Under the pieces are notes generated by a model. That model was not told the DNA's origin and searched no databases. It was given only the letters and a program-made list of their open reading frames with translations. 64,000 bases of DNA, taken from Arthrospiribacter ruber (lineage in GTDB: Bacteria; Bacteroidota; Bacteroidia; Cytophagales; Cyclobacteriaceae). Position numbers and translations under genes: made by a program. This document shows positions 52,086 to 60,897 of this stretch, piece by piece (within the stretch, counting starts at the first letter, position 1; each line of letters opens with the position of its first letter). The stretch lies in contig NZ_RPHB01000006.1 in assembly GCF_019343195.1 (NCBI RefSeq), positions 62,001-126,000 on the forward strand. The letters are read 5' to 3'.

Positions 52086-52985
52086 TTGGAAATTTTAAAA
52101 ATTACAGGACTAAACAAAGCCTTCGGACGCAACCATGCGCTTACAGACATTGATCTCTCTGTACCCAAAGGTGCTGTATACGGCCTTTTAGGGCCAAACG
52201 GAGCAGGAAAAACCACTCTCATCAGGATAATCAACCAAATCATTGATGCCGACTCTGGCTCGATTTTTTTTAAAAATGAACTTTTGGAACCAAAACACAT
52301 TTCCAAAATCGGTTATCTTCCCGAAGAACGTGGGCTTTACAAAAAAATGAAGGTCTGGGATCAATTGATATATTTTGCCAGACTTAAAGGATTAAGCGCT
52401 TCCGATGCAACAAAAAAAGTTGATTTTTGGCTTGACAAAATGAACATCAATAGCTGGAAAGAGAAAAGGATAGACGACCTCTCAAAAGGAATGGCTCAGA
52501 AAGTCCAGTTTATCTCTGCTGTTATACACGAGCCTGAATTTCTAATCTTGGACGAGCCCTTTTCGGGTTTTGACCCTGTAAATGCTGAAATCATCAAAAA
52601 CGAAATTCTTGAGCTCCAAATGAAAGGAATTACCCTAATGTTGTCCACCCATAGGATGGAATCCGTAGAGCTGCTCTGCGACCATGTCGCCATGATCAAT
52701 CGCTCCAACAAGATCCTTGATGGAAAACTCTCCGACATCAAGCAGCAATTTAGACCGCACGAATACAAAGTAAAATTAAAACCCTTTTCGGGTGAATTGC
52801 CAAGTGAGTGGAACATTGAAGAACATGCCGAATCAGTAAGCTTCAGCATCAAGCTTAACGGGACTCCAGTGAACAAGGTACTGACTGATCTCATGAGTTT
52901 CGGTGAAATTGTCAGCTTTACTGAACGGATTCCAAGTATAGAGGAGTTGTTCATCCAACAAGTAAAACACGAGTCCCATGGGTAA
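52086..52985 (+). CDS. ABC transporter ATP-binding protein
   Basis: A 299-residue nucleotide-binding subunit starting at a TTG (52086). Walker A is GPNGAGKTT near 36-44, signature LSKGMAQK, Walker B FLILDEP and the switch His in LSTHR. The C-terminal extension (220-299) is a DUF4162-type domain, typical of exporter ATPases. The next gene overlaps by 8 nt and encodes its permease. Confidence 0.92.
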   Translation: MEILKITGLNKAFGRNHALTDIDLSVPKGAVYGLLGPNGAGKTTLIRIINQIIDADSGSIFFKNELLEPKHISKIGYLPEERGLYKKMKVWDQLIYFARLKGLSASDATKKVDFWLDKMNINSWKEKRIDDLSKGMAQKVQFISAVIHEPEFLILDEPFSGFDPVNAEIIKNEILELQMKGITLMLSTHRMESVELLCDHVAMINRSNKILDGKLSDIKQQFRPHEYKVKLKPFSGELPSEWNIEEHAESVSFSIKLNGTPVNKVLTDLMSFGEIVSFTERIPSIEELFIQQVKHESHG

Positions 52986-54285
52986 AGTATGGCTTGTCAT
53001 CAAAAGGGAATACCTCTCCAGGGTTCAAAAGAAGTCATTCCTTCTGGCCACTTTATTGACACCACTGATTTTCCCGGCCATTATGGGGATATTCTTATGG
53101 ATAGCGCTGGACGAATCCCAAGGATCAGCCCTGAGAATTATAGAAGTGGTGGATGAAAACAATATGTTTTTTATCGAAAGTTCGGAACAATACGCTTTCT
53201 CTTATTCGGATACTGACTTAGAAGAAGGCAAAAACCTGGTCAGGTCAGGAGAAAGGTTCGGCTTTCTTTATATCCCCAAAATAGAACTGTCAAACCCAAA
53301 AGGAATCATTTATTACGGAGACCGGAACCCCAGCATGAGCTTTATTAGCCACCTCGAATCAAACCTTAAAAGAAGGATAGAAGAACAAAGGCTTTTTGAA
53401 TCGGGAATAGATCCAGAGGTGATTGCTGCTTATCGTACCCGTATCAGCATTCAATCAATCACTTTGGACAACAGCGGTGAGGAAAAGTTTTCTGATGCCA
53501 CAGTGAATTATGCCATTGGTTTTTTCACAGGCATCCTGATCTACATTTTCATCTTTGTCTATGGCAATCAAATCATGCACGGCGTCATAGAAGAAAAGTC
53601 CAGCCGGATAGTCGAAATCCTTGTTTCCTCGATAAAACCATTTCAGTTGATGATGGGTAAAATCATAGGGATAGGTGCTGTCGGACTAACCCAGTTCCTG
53701 ATCTGGATCGTATTGATTTCTTCGATTTCGATATTGGTAATGGGGTATTTTGGCATGCAGATGCCTCAGCAGCAAGCCATGGAATTAGCAAACCCTGAAT
53801 TGCTCAACTCCATAAACGAAACCCCTGAATTATTTAACATTTTAAAGGTCATCAAAGAAATTAATTTTGTGAAGATTGCCCTTACATTTATATTCTATTT
53901 TATAGGAGGATATTTGCTTTATGGTGCATTTTTCGCTGCTATAGGTGCTGCAGTGGATGCCCCGTCCGAGGCCCAGCAGTTTATGCTTCCGATTACCATT
54001 CCTCTCTTGATTGCATATATGGGACTCTTTGTATTTGTACTCAATGACCCAAGCAGCAACGTTTCCTTTTGGTTGTCGGTAGTACCATTTACCTCTCCTA
54101 TTGCTATGATGGGAAGGGCCAGTTACGGCATACCATTTTGGGACTTGGCATTGTCCATGTCATTATTGATTTTCGGGTTCTTGTTCAGCACTTGGATCGC
54201 CGGCAAGATCTACCGCATAGGCATCTTAGTACACGGCACCAAAGTGAATTACAAAACCCTTTGGAAATGGATCAAAACTGAATAA
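52978..54285 (+). CDS. ABC-2 type permease (NatB/YhaP-like)
   Basis: A 435-residue membrane subunit. One N-terminal hydrophobic segment (20-40), a periplasmic domain of about 130 residues, then five or six segments from residue 175, including IGFFTGILIYIFIFVYGNQIMHGVIEEKSSRIVEILVSS, the ABC-2 exporter signature near 176-214. It forms an exporter with the ATPase gene just upstream, possibly for sodium or a drug, as in NatAB; the substrate is unproven. Confidence 0.88.
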   Translation: MGKVWLVIKREYLSRVQKKSFLLATLLTPLIFPAIMGIFLWIALDESQGSALRIIEVVDENNMFFIESSEQYAFSYSDTDLEEGKNLVRSGERFGFLYIPKIELSNPKGIIYYGDRNPSMSFISHLESNLKRRIEEQRLFESGIDPEVIAAYRTRISIQSITLDNSGEEKFSDATVNYAIGFFTGILIYIFIFVYGNQIMHGVIEEKSSRIVEILVSSIKPFQLMMGKIIGIGAVGLTQFLIWIVLISSISILVMGYFGMQMPQQQAMELANPELLNSINETPELFNILKVIKEINFVKIALTFIFYFIGGYLLYGAFFAAIGAAVDAPSEAQQFMLPITIPLLIAYMGLFVFVLNDPSSNVSFWLSVVPFTSPIAMMGRASYGIPFWDLALSMSLLIFGFLFSTWIAGKIYRIGILVHGTKVNYKTLWKWIKTE

Positions 54286-54311
54286 AAAAAACCGCAAATG
54301 CGGTTTTTTTT
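54284..54311. terminator. Bidirectional terminator between the ABC permease and the UPF0158 gene
   Basis: AAAACCGCA/TGCGGTTTT with a short loop, flanked by A and T runs, lies between convergent genes and overlaps the end of the permease. Confidence 0.9.
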
Positions 54312-54750
54312 ATTCCTCTGAAAAATTGAAGCTATCTACTTGCTCCTTGACCCAGTCTTTATATTTTAGAAGTCTGTATTCTTTCCACTTGTCGTTATAT
54401 TTCCCAGAGCTATCTATGAGGAATTTAAAGCCTGTCGCCACTTTTGGCTTGCTCAAGGCATTGAACAGTTCATCCTGAAAGCCTCTTTCTTTCACTTCCC
54501 TCTCCGTGAAAACCTCCATCATCTGATGCTCCTGATTCAGTTCCATTTTGGTAAACTCCGCATAGTTGTCGGGATTTTCGTCGATTTCATCCAAGACATC
54601 TTCCTCTTCAGGAGTTAGGTCATAATTGAAGTAGTCCTCGTCATCAGGCATGTGGTGGATTTTTTTGTTATCAATCTGATAAAAACAAATCATCCCCTTA
54701 AGCAGAAGTCCTGCAATATTCTCTACTTCTTTTTCTGTTAGGGTTAGCAT
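54310..54750 (-). CDS. UPF0158 family protein
   Basis: A 146-residue soluble acidic protein of the UPF0158 (PF03682) family. The family's C-terminal core appears as FQDELFNALSKPKVATGFK near 95-113 and WKEYRLLKYKDWVKEQV near 121-137. The N-terminal part is strongly acidic (DLTPEEEDVLDEIDEN). Function is unknown in the family. It is a single gene. Confidence 0.75.
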   Translation of the reverse strand: MLTLTEKEVENIAGLLLKGMICFYQIDNKKIHHMPDDEDYFNYDLTPEEEDVLDEIDENPDNYAEFTKMELNQEHQMMEVFTEREVKERGFQDELFNALSKPKVATGFKFLIDSSGKYNDKWKEYRLLKYKDWVKEQVDSFNFSEE

Positions 54751-54836
54751 TTTTGAAAAGCTATGGTTTTTTAAGAAAATTAATTAACAGTAAATACAAT
54801 ATCAAATTTTTTATATACGGATATAAATGTTTTTGG

Positions 54837-55478
54837 TCATCCCTCTAAAAGCTCCTTTAATAAAGGCAAATTTAAGTCATGTCCTCCATCATAGTATCGT
54901 TTTTCAATATTTAATTTCATAGACTTCAGGATTTTCTCTTGTTTTTGTAAAGACTCTTCTGTAATAAACTCATCTCTGGTGCCCAGTGCTATATATGTCT
55001 TTGTTTTATGAAATTTGGTCTTTTTCTCATCTAGAATCAAATCATGAGCAAAACCTCCTCCCCAGAGCACCAAAGTATCTACTTCATAATCCAGATTGGA
55101 GACCCACCTTGAAGCAGTGGCCGCTCCCTGACTAAAACCAAGAATTTTTAATTTTGGAGGTTTTGGGTATTTCAATAAGAGAAGACGAAGGAGTTCGTCA
55201 AAATAATTTTGATTATTCCTGATTGCAGTTTCTCTTTCGTGCCTGGTCATCCAATTGGCACCAACTCTACCAGAAAACCCTTCTAAATAAGCATGATTGT
55301 TTGCTTCAGGCACCACTACCAACCGCTCTTCTTTAAAAATTGGGGCCAATTTTTTAAGAAAAAATTCAGCAAGCTGACCGTAACCGTGAAAGGCCATCAA
55401 AATTTCTGTCTCCTCCCGATTGACTAAATGTGAGAGCCAATAATTTGAGGTATATTCGAATTTAACCGTTGCTTTCAT
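54837..55478 (-). CDS. Alpha/beta hydrolase (phospholipase/carboxylesterase type)
   Basis: A 213-residue serine hydrolase. The nucleophile elbow is GFSQGAATAS near 113-122 (Ser), and the final His lies in YDGGHDLNL near 197-205; the Asp is probably D167 in GTRDEF. The size and the GFSQG motif fit bacterial esterases of the YpfH type. It starts at the end of cdd with a 1-nt overlap. Confidence 0.86.
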   Translation of the reverse strand: MKATVKFEYTSNYWLSHLVNREETEILMAFHGYGQLAEFFLKKLAPIFKEERLVVVPEANNHAYLEGFSGRVGANWMTRHERETAIRNNQNYFDELLRLLLLKYPKPPKLKILGFSQGAATASRWVSNLDYEVDTLVLWGGGFAHDLILDEKKTKFHKTKTYIALGTRDEFITEESLQKQEKILKSMKLNIEKRYYDGGHDLNLPLLKELLEG

Positions 55479-55960
55479 TATCCATTAAGATCATTAAACC
55501 TAAAAGGGAGTAATTGGTCAATTCCTCGTGCCCTAAGCAGTTCACCTTGAGGATTGAGCATCATTATTTCTATTGGGCTTCCAAACTTCACCTCATATTC
55601 GTTGATGGTTTGCCTGCATAGCCCACATGGTGTCACTGTAGCCCAAACTTGGTCATTTCTTCTTTTGGCCACTATTATAATTTTTATCGGCTTAGTATCT
55701 GGAAAATTCCCCATTGCATAGCTCAAAACAGCTCTTTCTGCACAAACTCCTACTGGGAATGACACGTTTTCCTGATTATTGGCCTCAAATAACTTTCCAT
55801 TCTCCAAAAGTAAAGAAGCACCTACCATAAAATTAGAATAAGGTGCATGAGCATGGTCTACCACTCTTTTGGCATTTTCTACCATTTGTATTTCAATATC
55901 AGACCACTCTTCACGTGGTACAACTTCAAGTGACACTGTCAGCTTTATTTCTTTCCTCAT
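55478..55960 (-). CDS. cdd: Cytidine deaminase
   Basis: A 160-residue zinc enzyme converting cytidine and deoxycytidine to uridine and deoxyuridine. Zinc ligands and the catalytic Glu are in CAERAVLSYA near 72-81 and TPCGLCRQTINEYE near 110-123. This is the short, homotetrameric type. Uridine products would feed the pyrimidine salvage represented by upp. Confidence 0.93.
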   Translation of the reverse strand: MRKEIKLTVSLEVVPREEWSDIEIQMVENAKRVVDHAHAPYSNFMVGASLLLENGKLFEANNQENVSFPVGVCAERAVLSYAMGNFPDTKPIKIIIVAKRRNDQVWATVTPCGLCRQTINEYEVKFGSPIEIMMLNPQGELLRARGIDQLLPFRFNDLNG

Positions 55961-56063
55961 CTTTAAAAATTAAAAAGGAACACAATTAACAAAATAATAT
56001 CGGATTTGTTCTTCAGGGTCTTTTTTGGTTTGTAATTTTACTCTTACCATAATACTCCTTAAA

Positions 56064-56075
56064 TATAAACCCAAT
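56064..56075 (+). promoter_or_regulatory. Shared leader motif TATAAACCCAAT (saccharopine dehydrogenase)
   Basis: This 12-nt sequence lies 8 nt before the ATG and matches the leader at 23476 and 41555. Confidence 0.4.
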
Positions 56076-56083
56076 CAACCTAA

Positions 56084-57418
56084 ATGAAAAAAATATTGAT
56101 CCTTGGAGCCGGAAAATCCTCCACATTTTTGATTGAACACCTTGCAAAAACAGCAGAATCCAAAAACAGAGAAATTATAGTAGCCGATCTTTCTGAAGAA
56201 ACAGCCACCAAAAGAATTCAGGGCCTTCCACATACCAAAGCCATCCGGTTTAGCTCAGATGAGCAAATGGAAAGAGAAAACCTTATCCAAAGTGTGGATG
56301 TAGTTATATCCATGTTACCTGCTTTTCTTCATCCCATCATCGCCAAAGACTGTCTAAAGTACAACAAGCACCTCTTTACTGCTTCTTATGAATCGGCAGA
56401 ATTAAAGAAGTGGAAAGAAGAAATAGAAAGTAAAAACCTTCTGTTTCTCAATGAATGTGGGCTTGACCCCGGAATAGACCACATGTCTGCCATGCAGATC
56501 ATCGACAATCAAAAGGCGCTTGGCAATGAAATCATTTCTTTCAAATCATTTGCAGGAGGGCTGTTAGCACCTGAATCTGAAGACAACCCGTGGAAATACA
56601 AATTCACCTGGAACCCTAGAAATGTCGTCTTGGCTGGGCAAGGTGTGTCAAGGTTCATCCGAAACGGAAAATATAAATATGTCCCCTATCACATGCTTTT
56701 CAGGAGACTGGAAAAAATCACTTTTGAAGAAATAGGTGAATTTGAAGGATATCCAAACAGAGACAGCCTCAGCTACAGACCCATCTATGGGCTGGAAAAC
56801 ATTCCAACCATACTAAGAGGGACTTTAAGAAGGACAGGTTTTTGCACGAGCTGGGATGTCTTTGTACAATTAGGAATGACAGATGATTCTTTTGAAATGA
56901 GTTTACCGGAAGGCTTTACCAAAAGAATGTTTGTCAATTCATTTTTGCCATATCACCCAGATAAAACTGTTGAAACTAAAATTACGGAACTGCTCCCATG
57001 GGTGAATGAGGAGATTCTATCAAAAATTAAATGGACAGGCTTATTTGACAACACTGTATTGCCAAAATTAAAAGGCAGTCCTGCGTCTATATTACAACTG
57101 ATTCTGGAAGAAAAGTGGGCTCTCAAACCTGAAGACAAAGACATGATTGTCATGCAGCATCAATTTGAAGTCAATACCGGAACCAAAACGAAAAAGATAA
57201 TCTCAAGCCTTGTCTGTATTGGTGAGAATCAAGAACGAACTGCTATGGCTAAAACAGTGGGCCTGCCACTTGCTTTGGCTGTTGATCTGTTTTTAGATGG
57301 AAAAATCAAACAAAAAGGTTTGGTTTTGCCGATTTCACCTGAAATTTACATCCCCCTGCTTTCTGAGCTGAAAAAACAGGGGATTACTTTTAAGGAGAAA
57401 GAAGAAGATCTGGGCTGA
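56084..57418 (+). CDS. Saccharopine dehydrogenase family protein
   Basis: A 444-residue NAD(P)-dependent enzyme. The N-terminal Rossmann fold starts with KKILILGAGKSSTFLIEHL near 2-20; VDVVISMLPAFLHPIIAKDCL near 65-85 and NECGLDPGIDHMSAMQII near 125-142 match the saccharopine reductase/LYS9 family. Such enzymes act in lysine catabolism or synthesis via saccharopine. No partner (e.g. lysine-ketoglutarate reductase) is adjacent. Confidence 0.9.
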   Translation: MKKILILGAGKSSTFLIEHLAKTAESKNREIIVADLSEETATKRIQGLPHTKAIRFSSDEQMERENLIQSVDVVISMLPAFLHPIIAKDCLKYNKHLFTASYESAELKKWKEEIESKNLLFLNECGLDPGIDHMSAMQIIDNQKALGNEIISFKSFAGGLLAPESEDNPWKYKFTWNPRNVVLAGQGVSRFIRNGKYKYVPYHMLFRRLEKITFEEIGEFEGYPNRDSLSYRPIYGLENIPTILRGTLRRTGFCTSWDVFVQLGMTDDSFEMSLPEGFTKRMFVNSFLPYHPDKTVETKITELLPWVNEEILSKIKWTGLFDNTVLPKLKGSPASILQLILEEKWALKPEDKDMIVMQHQFEVNTGTKTKKIISSLVCIGENQERTAMAKTVGLPLALAVDLFLDGKIKQKGLVLPISPEIYIPLLSELKKQGITFKEKEEDLG

Positions 57419-57420
57419 AA

Positions 57421-58479
57421 TCAATCAAAGCTCCAATTGGACGGAGGACTCAATGTAGCTCCGGGAACAGTAAGACAATCATCAGGAATAATTCTTGGGG
57501 TGGCACGAAACTCCAAGTCGCTAGGCTGTATATAAATAACTTTGGTCGCTACATCAGCCGCAATGAAATAACCCAAAACTGTTTCATCAGGATCATCTAA
57601 ACTGATGATGTTACCACGGATATTGGCGGGTGGCTGATCAAAAACACTTCCGGTAATACTGAGCTGCTGATCAACCAATCTTAAGTACCTATGGGCATTT
57701 TGGGATATTCCCAGCTGTTTAAGTTCAGCACGGTAAGTATCCTTAAATCGCAATCCATTATCCTCTATAAAAGCAACAGGCCTTCTAGTCTCAAGACCAT
57801 TAAAGTCTTCGTCTGAAGCCAAAGTGAAGCTTTGAATTCTATTCGACTCTACCAAGTAACATATAGCACAGCATTGTTTTGGAGCAGGTCCCCTAGGATC
57901 AGTGGGATGAGTGGGTGGGTTGGTATAAAGTTCTGGATTGGCAACCAGAACGAATGACCCGGGTGCTGTTCTCCAATAATAATAGTTTGTTTGGTCACCT
58001 GGATCTTTAAATTCAGCAATAAGCTGCACTCCTACCCTTGTTTCCAATCTGCTTTCAGTCGCTAATTCTACAGATCGTAAGGACACGTTATCAATAGGAG
58101 CAACCTGATTGACCCTCTCAGGAAAAGAAGCATATTCTCTTCCATCCTGCAACCTGATCTGTAAAGTATAAGCCAGCCCTAATTTGGCAGTGAAATTCTC
58201 AGGTGTTTCATAAATACCAGGTTCAATCTCCGTGAGGAAAGTAACCAAACCCTCACTATCTCTTACATTTACCTGCGCTTGTCTAACCGGCCTGATCAAC
58301 CCTTCAAATACAGATCCGTAAGTGTCAGTTCTGGTCAGTTTGATCTGATGGGGCCCAGGGTCTGTTGTGATAAACCCTTCAATAGTAAGCAACTGTTCAC
58401 CTTCTTCGATGTTCACATTATAGGGATCAATACAGGAAAGAGTAAAAAGAAATAATATATAAACTAATTTTCTAAGCAT
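57421..58479 (-). CDS. DUF4249 lipoprotein
   Basis: A 352-residue lipoprotein (lipobox LSC, C16) of the DUF4249 family, found beside TonB-dependent receptors in Bacteroidota. The mature part is beta-rich: LLTIEGFITTDPGPHQIKLTR near 30-50, then a carboxypeptidase-like domain (VNVRDSEG). A cysteine cluster C203, C204, C207 (QCCAIC) may bind a metal or make disulfides. It ends the operon, 5 nt after the TonB receptor. It may be the surface-exposed binding partner of the receptor. Confidence 0.87.
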   Translation of the reverse strand: MLRKLVYILFLFTLSCIDPYNVNIEEGEQLLTIEGFITTDPGPHQIKLTRTDTYGSVFEGLIRPVRQAQVNVRDSEGLVTFLTEIEPGIYETPENFTAKLGLAYTLQIRLQDGREYASFPERVNQVAPIDNVSLRSVELATESRLETRVGVQLIAEFKDPGDQTNYYYWRTAPGSFVLVANPELYTNPPTHPTDPRGPAPKQCCAICYLVESNRIQSFTLASDEDFNGLETRRPVAFIEDNGLRFKDTYRAELKQLGISQNAHRYLRLVDQQLSITGSVFDQPPANIRGNIISLDDPDETVLGYFIAADVATKVIYIQPSDLEFRATPRIIPDDCLTVPGATLSPPSNWSFD

Positions 58480-58484
58480 TTTAA

Positions 58485-60893
58485 TCAGAATTTAAGCGAA
58501 TAACTTAAGGTTGGGAGTGGAACTCCTAAGATAGCCAATCGGAAAGCCTGGGGAGGCGATCCCGGCTGATCTGCAAAAAATATGGAAAATGGATTTTTCC
58601 TTCCATAAGCATTCATGACCGCAAATGTCCACTCACCATCGTAAAATTTGCCCTCTCCCTGAAATTGGAAGTTCAATGACAGGTCCAAACGATGAAAATC
58701 AGGAATCCTTTGCAGGTTTCTATTCCTGAAAAAGGCAAGCGAATTGCCTGCAAAATCAAACTTAGCCTCAGGGAATGTGACAGGCCTTCCTGTACTGTAG
58801 GAGAAAGTGGCTGAAAGCGAGGTAAATGAGCTGATCTTGTAATTACCGATCAAAGTCAGGTCGTGAGGCTTATCAAAATTAGCAGGGAACCAGTTCCCAT
58901 CATTTATAATCTCTTCTTCAAACGGGGTAATCACCCTTCTCAGAGCTCTGGAATAAGTGTAAGATGCCCAACCCGTAGCCCTTCCCAAGTTTTTCTTTAC
59001 ATAAAGCTCTAAACCATATGCCTGCCCTTGACCTGGGATGATTTCAGTTTCCAAATGATTCTGCATCAATAGCCTAGCCCCATCCTTATACTCAACCACA
59101 TTTTGAATGTCCTTGTAATACACCTCAATGGATGTTTCAAAAATATTTCCTTTAAAGTTTTTATAAATACCTAAAGAGTATTGATCCACGATCTGCGGTC
59201 TCAAAAACTGATCACTCAGCTTCCAAACGTCTGTAGGAGCTATCGTTGCGGTATTTGAAATTAAGTGGATGAACTGATACATTTTATTGTACCCGGCCTT
59301 TATCGAGGTTTTACTATTGATACTGTACCTAATGGAAGTCCTCGGGCCCCAACCGTCATAAGTCTGTATGGTCTCTCCATCTGCATAGGTACGTTCTCCA
59401 ATCACATTACCCTGGTTGAGGGGAAGATTTTCCGCATATTCTCTTACTGTTCTAGGACCAAAATATGAATAGGTATCATATCTTATTCCATAAGAGAAAC
59501 CGAATTTTTCCCCAAACTCCAAATCATGTTGAAAGAAAAACCCGGACTCCATACCATATTCGTTCTGGACTTTTTGGGGAAGAATTCCTGACTCACCATT
59601 TCCCGAAGGAGTAAGCTCTCCGGGTTGAATCGTTATTCTTTTGGTATCAGCACCTATGTTAATCCTATTGTTTTCTCCCAATTGATAGGTGAAACTAAGC
59701 CTGGCACCTGTATCGATGATCCCTGAAGTCAAATCAAAATTGTTGATTCCGGATTGGTTGAAAATCGAAAAGTCATATAAGGTATGAAATCCGATAATAT
59801 CTACTGAAGCCCTTTCTCCAAATTGACCTAGGTACCTCAGAGATTGACTTTGATTGGTCCAGGAAATTGTGGTATCTGAAGCCAGGGCAAAGTCATCATA
59901 ACTCCTATAAAAACTGTAAGTAAGGTTATGATTTTCATTAATTTCTCCATAAAGAATCCCGTTGACATCATTAAAGTTGGCTTGACTTGTTCTCAAGTCA
60001 GGGTTATTGAGAGAATTTAAAAGCCAATTGATGTATGAGCCCCTAAAACTTAATTGGGCAGAAACCACATCCTTTACGACAGGTCCGTTGATCGAGGCTT
60101 TACCGGAAACTGTTCCTACCATCATGTCTCCTCCCCAATTTGTCAAGCTTCCCGATTTGGGAGCAATATCCAGGATTGAGGATCCCCTTCCCCCAAATCT
60201 GGCAGGAATCTGAGCCTTGTAAAGTGTAAAGTCATTGACCACATCCGGGTTGAAAGCTGTAAACAAGCCGAATAAATGGGTAGGATTATATACCGGAGCT
60301 CCGGCAAAAGTAATCAGGTTTTGATCTGCACCACCTCCCCTAACATTCAGGCCTGAGGAGGCCTCCCCTACCTGGCTCACACCAGGCAAGGTAGCTACTG
60401 ATCTTATAATGTCTACTTCTCCCAAAAAAGGCGGAAGTTCTTTGAGGGTATTCATGCTAATGGAAATGGCACCCATTTCAGTACTTCTGATGTTTTTCTC
60501 AGGATCCCTACCAAAAATAACCACATCATCCAAAGTGAAATCTTCCTGGATCATCGTAAGATTTATCCTTCCCTCACCTACTGCCACTATCGGATAGATA
60601 ATTGTCTCATAACCAACATACCTGAACTCCAAAATATATTCAGCTCTATCCAGATTTAATGTAAATGAACCATTATTATTCGTTACTTCAGTTTTATTCA
60701 GCTCTCTTACAGTTACCGTCGCTCCGACCAAAGCATCACCCGTGATTTCATCTATCAATCTACCTGTAATGCGGAGATTTTTCATTTCTCCAATATCTCT
60801 GCCCACCACGGTTCTTTTTTCTTGCGCCTCTACTATTCCTGATAAAAAGAGCTGAAGTAGTAGAACAATGGGTAAAATTTTTCTCATATTCAT
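58485..60893 (-). CDS. TonB-dependent receptor with N-terminal carboxypeptidase-like domain
   Basis: An 802-residue outer-membrane receptor starting at MNMRKIL (60893) or MRKIL (60887); the longer frame from 60941 adds unlikely residues. A signal peptide is followed by a carboxypeptidase-regulatory-like domain (about 35-115), the plug (VIFGRDPEK through ARFGGRGSSILDI) and the barrel ending with LPTLSYSLKF. No SusD is nearby; DUF4249 takes that place. The substrate is unknown. The gap to the DUF4249 gene is 5 nt. Confidence 0.92.
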   Translation of the reverse strand: MNMRKILPIVLLLQLFLSGIVEAQEKRTVVGRDIGEMKNLRITGRLIDEITGDALVGATVTVRELNKTEVTNNNGSFTLNLDRAEYILEFRYVGYETIIYPIVAVGEGRINLTMIQEDFTLDDVVIFGRDPEKNIRSTEMGAISISMNTLKELPPFLGEVDIIRSVATLPGVSQVGEASSGLNVRGGGADQNLITFAGAPVYNPTHLFGLFTAFNPDVVNDFTLYKAQIPARFGGRGSSILDIAPKSGSLTNWGGDMMVGTVSGKASINGPVVKDVVSAQLSFRGSYINWLLNSLNNPDLRTSQANFNDVNGILYGEINENHNLTYSFYRSYDDFALASDTTISWTNQSQSLRYLGQFGERASVDIIGFHTLYDFSIFNQSGINNFDLTSGIIDTGARLSFTYQLGENNRINIGADTKRITIQPGELTPSGNGESGILPQKVQNEYGMESGFFFQHDLEFGEKFGFSYGIRYDTYSYFGPRTVREYAENLPLNQGNVIGERTYADGETIQTYDGWGPRTSIRYSINSKTSIKAGYNKMYQFIHLISNTATIAPTDVWKLSDQFLRPQIVDQYSLGIYKNFKGNIFETSIEVYYKDIQNVVEYKDGARLLMQNHLETEIIPGQGQAYGLELYVKKNLGRATGWASYTYSRALRRVITPFEEEIINDGNWFPANFDKPHDLTLIGNYKISSFTSLSATFSYSTGRPVTFPEAKFDFAGNSLAFFRNRNLQRIPDFHRLDLSLNFQFQGEGKFYDGEWTFAVMNAYGRKNPFSIFFADQPGSPPQAFRLAILGVPLPTLSYSLKF

Positions 60894-60897
60894 TTCA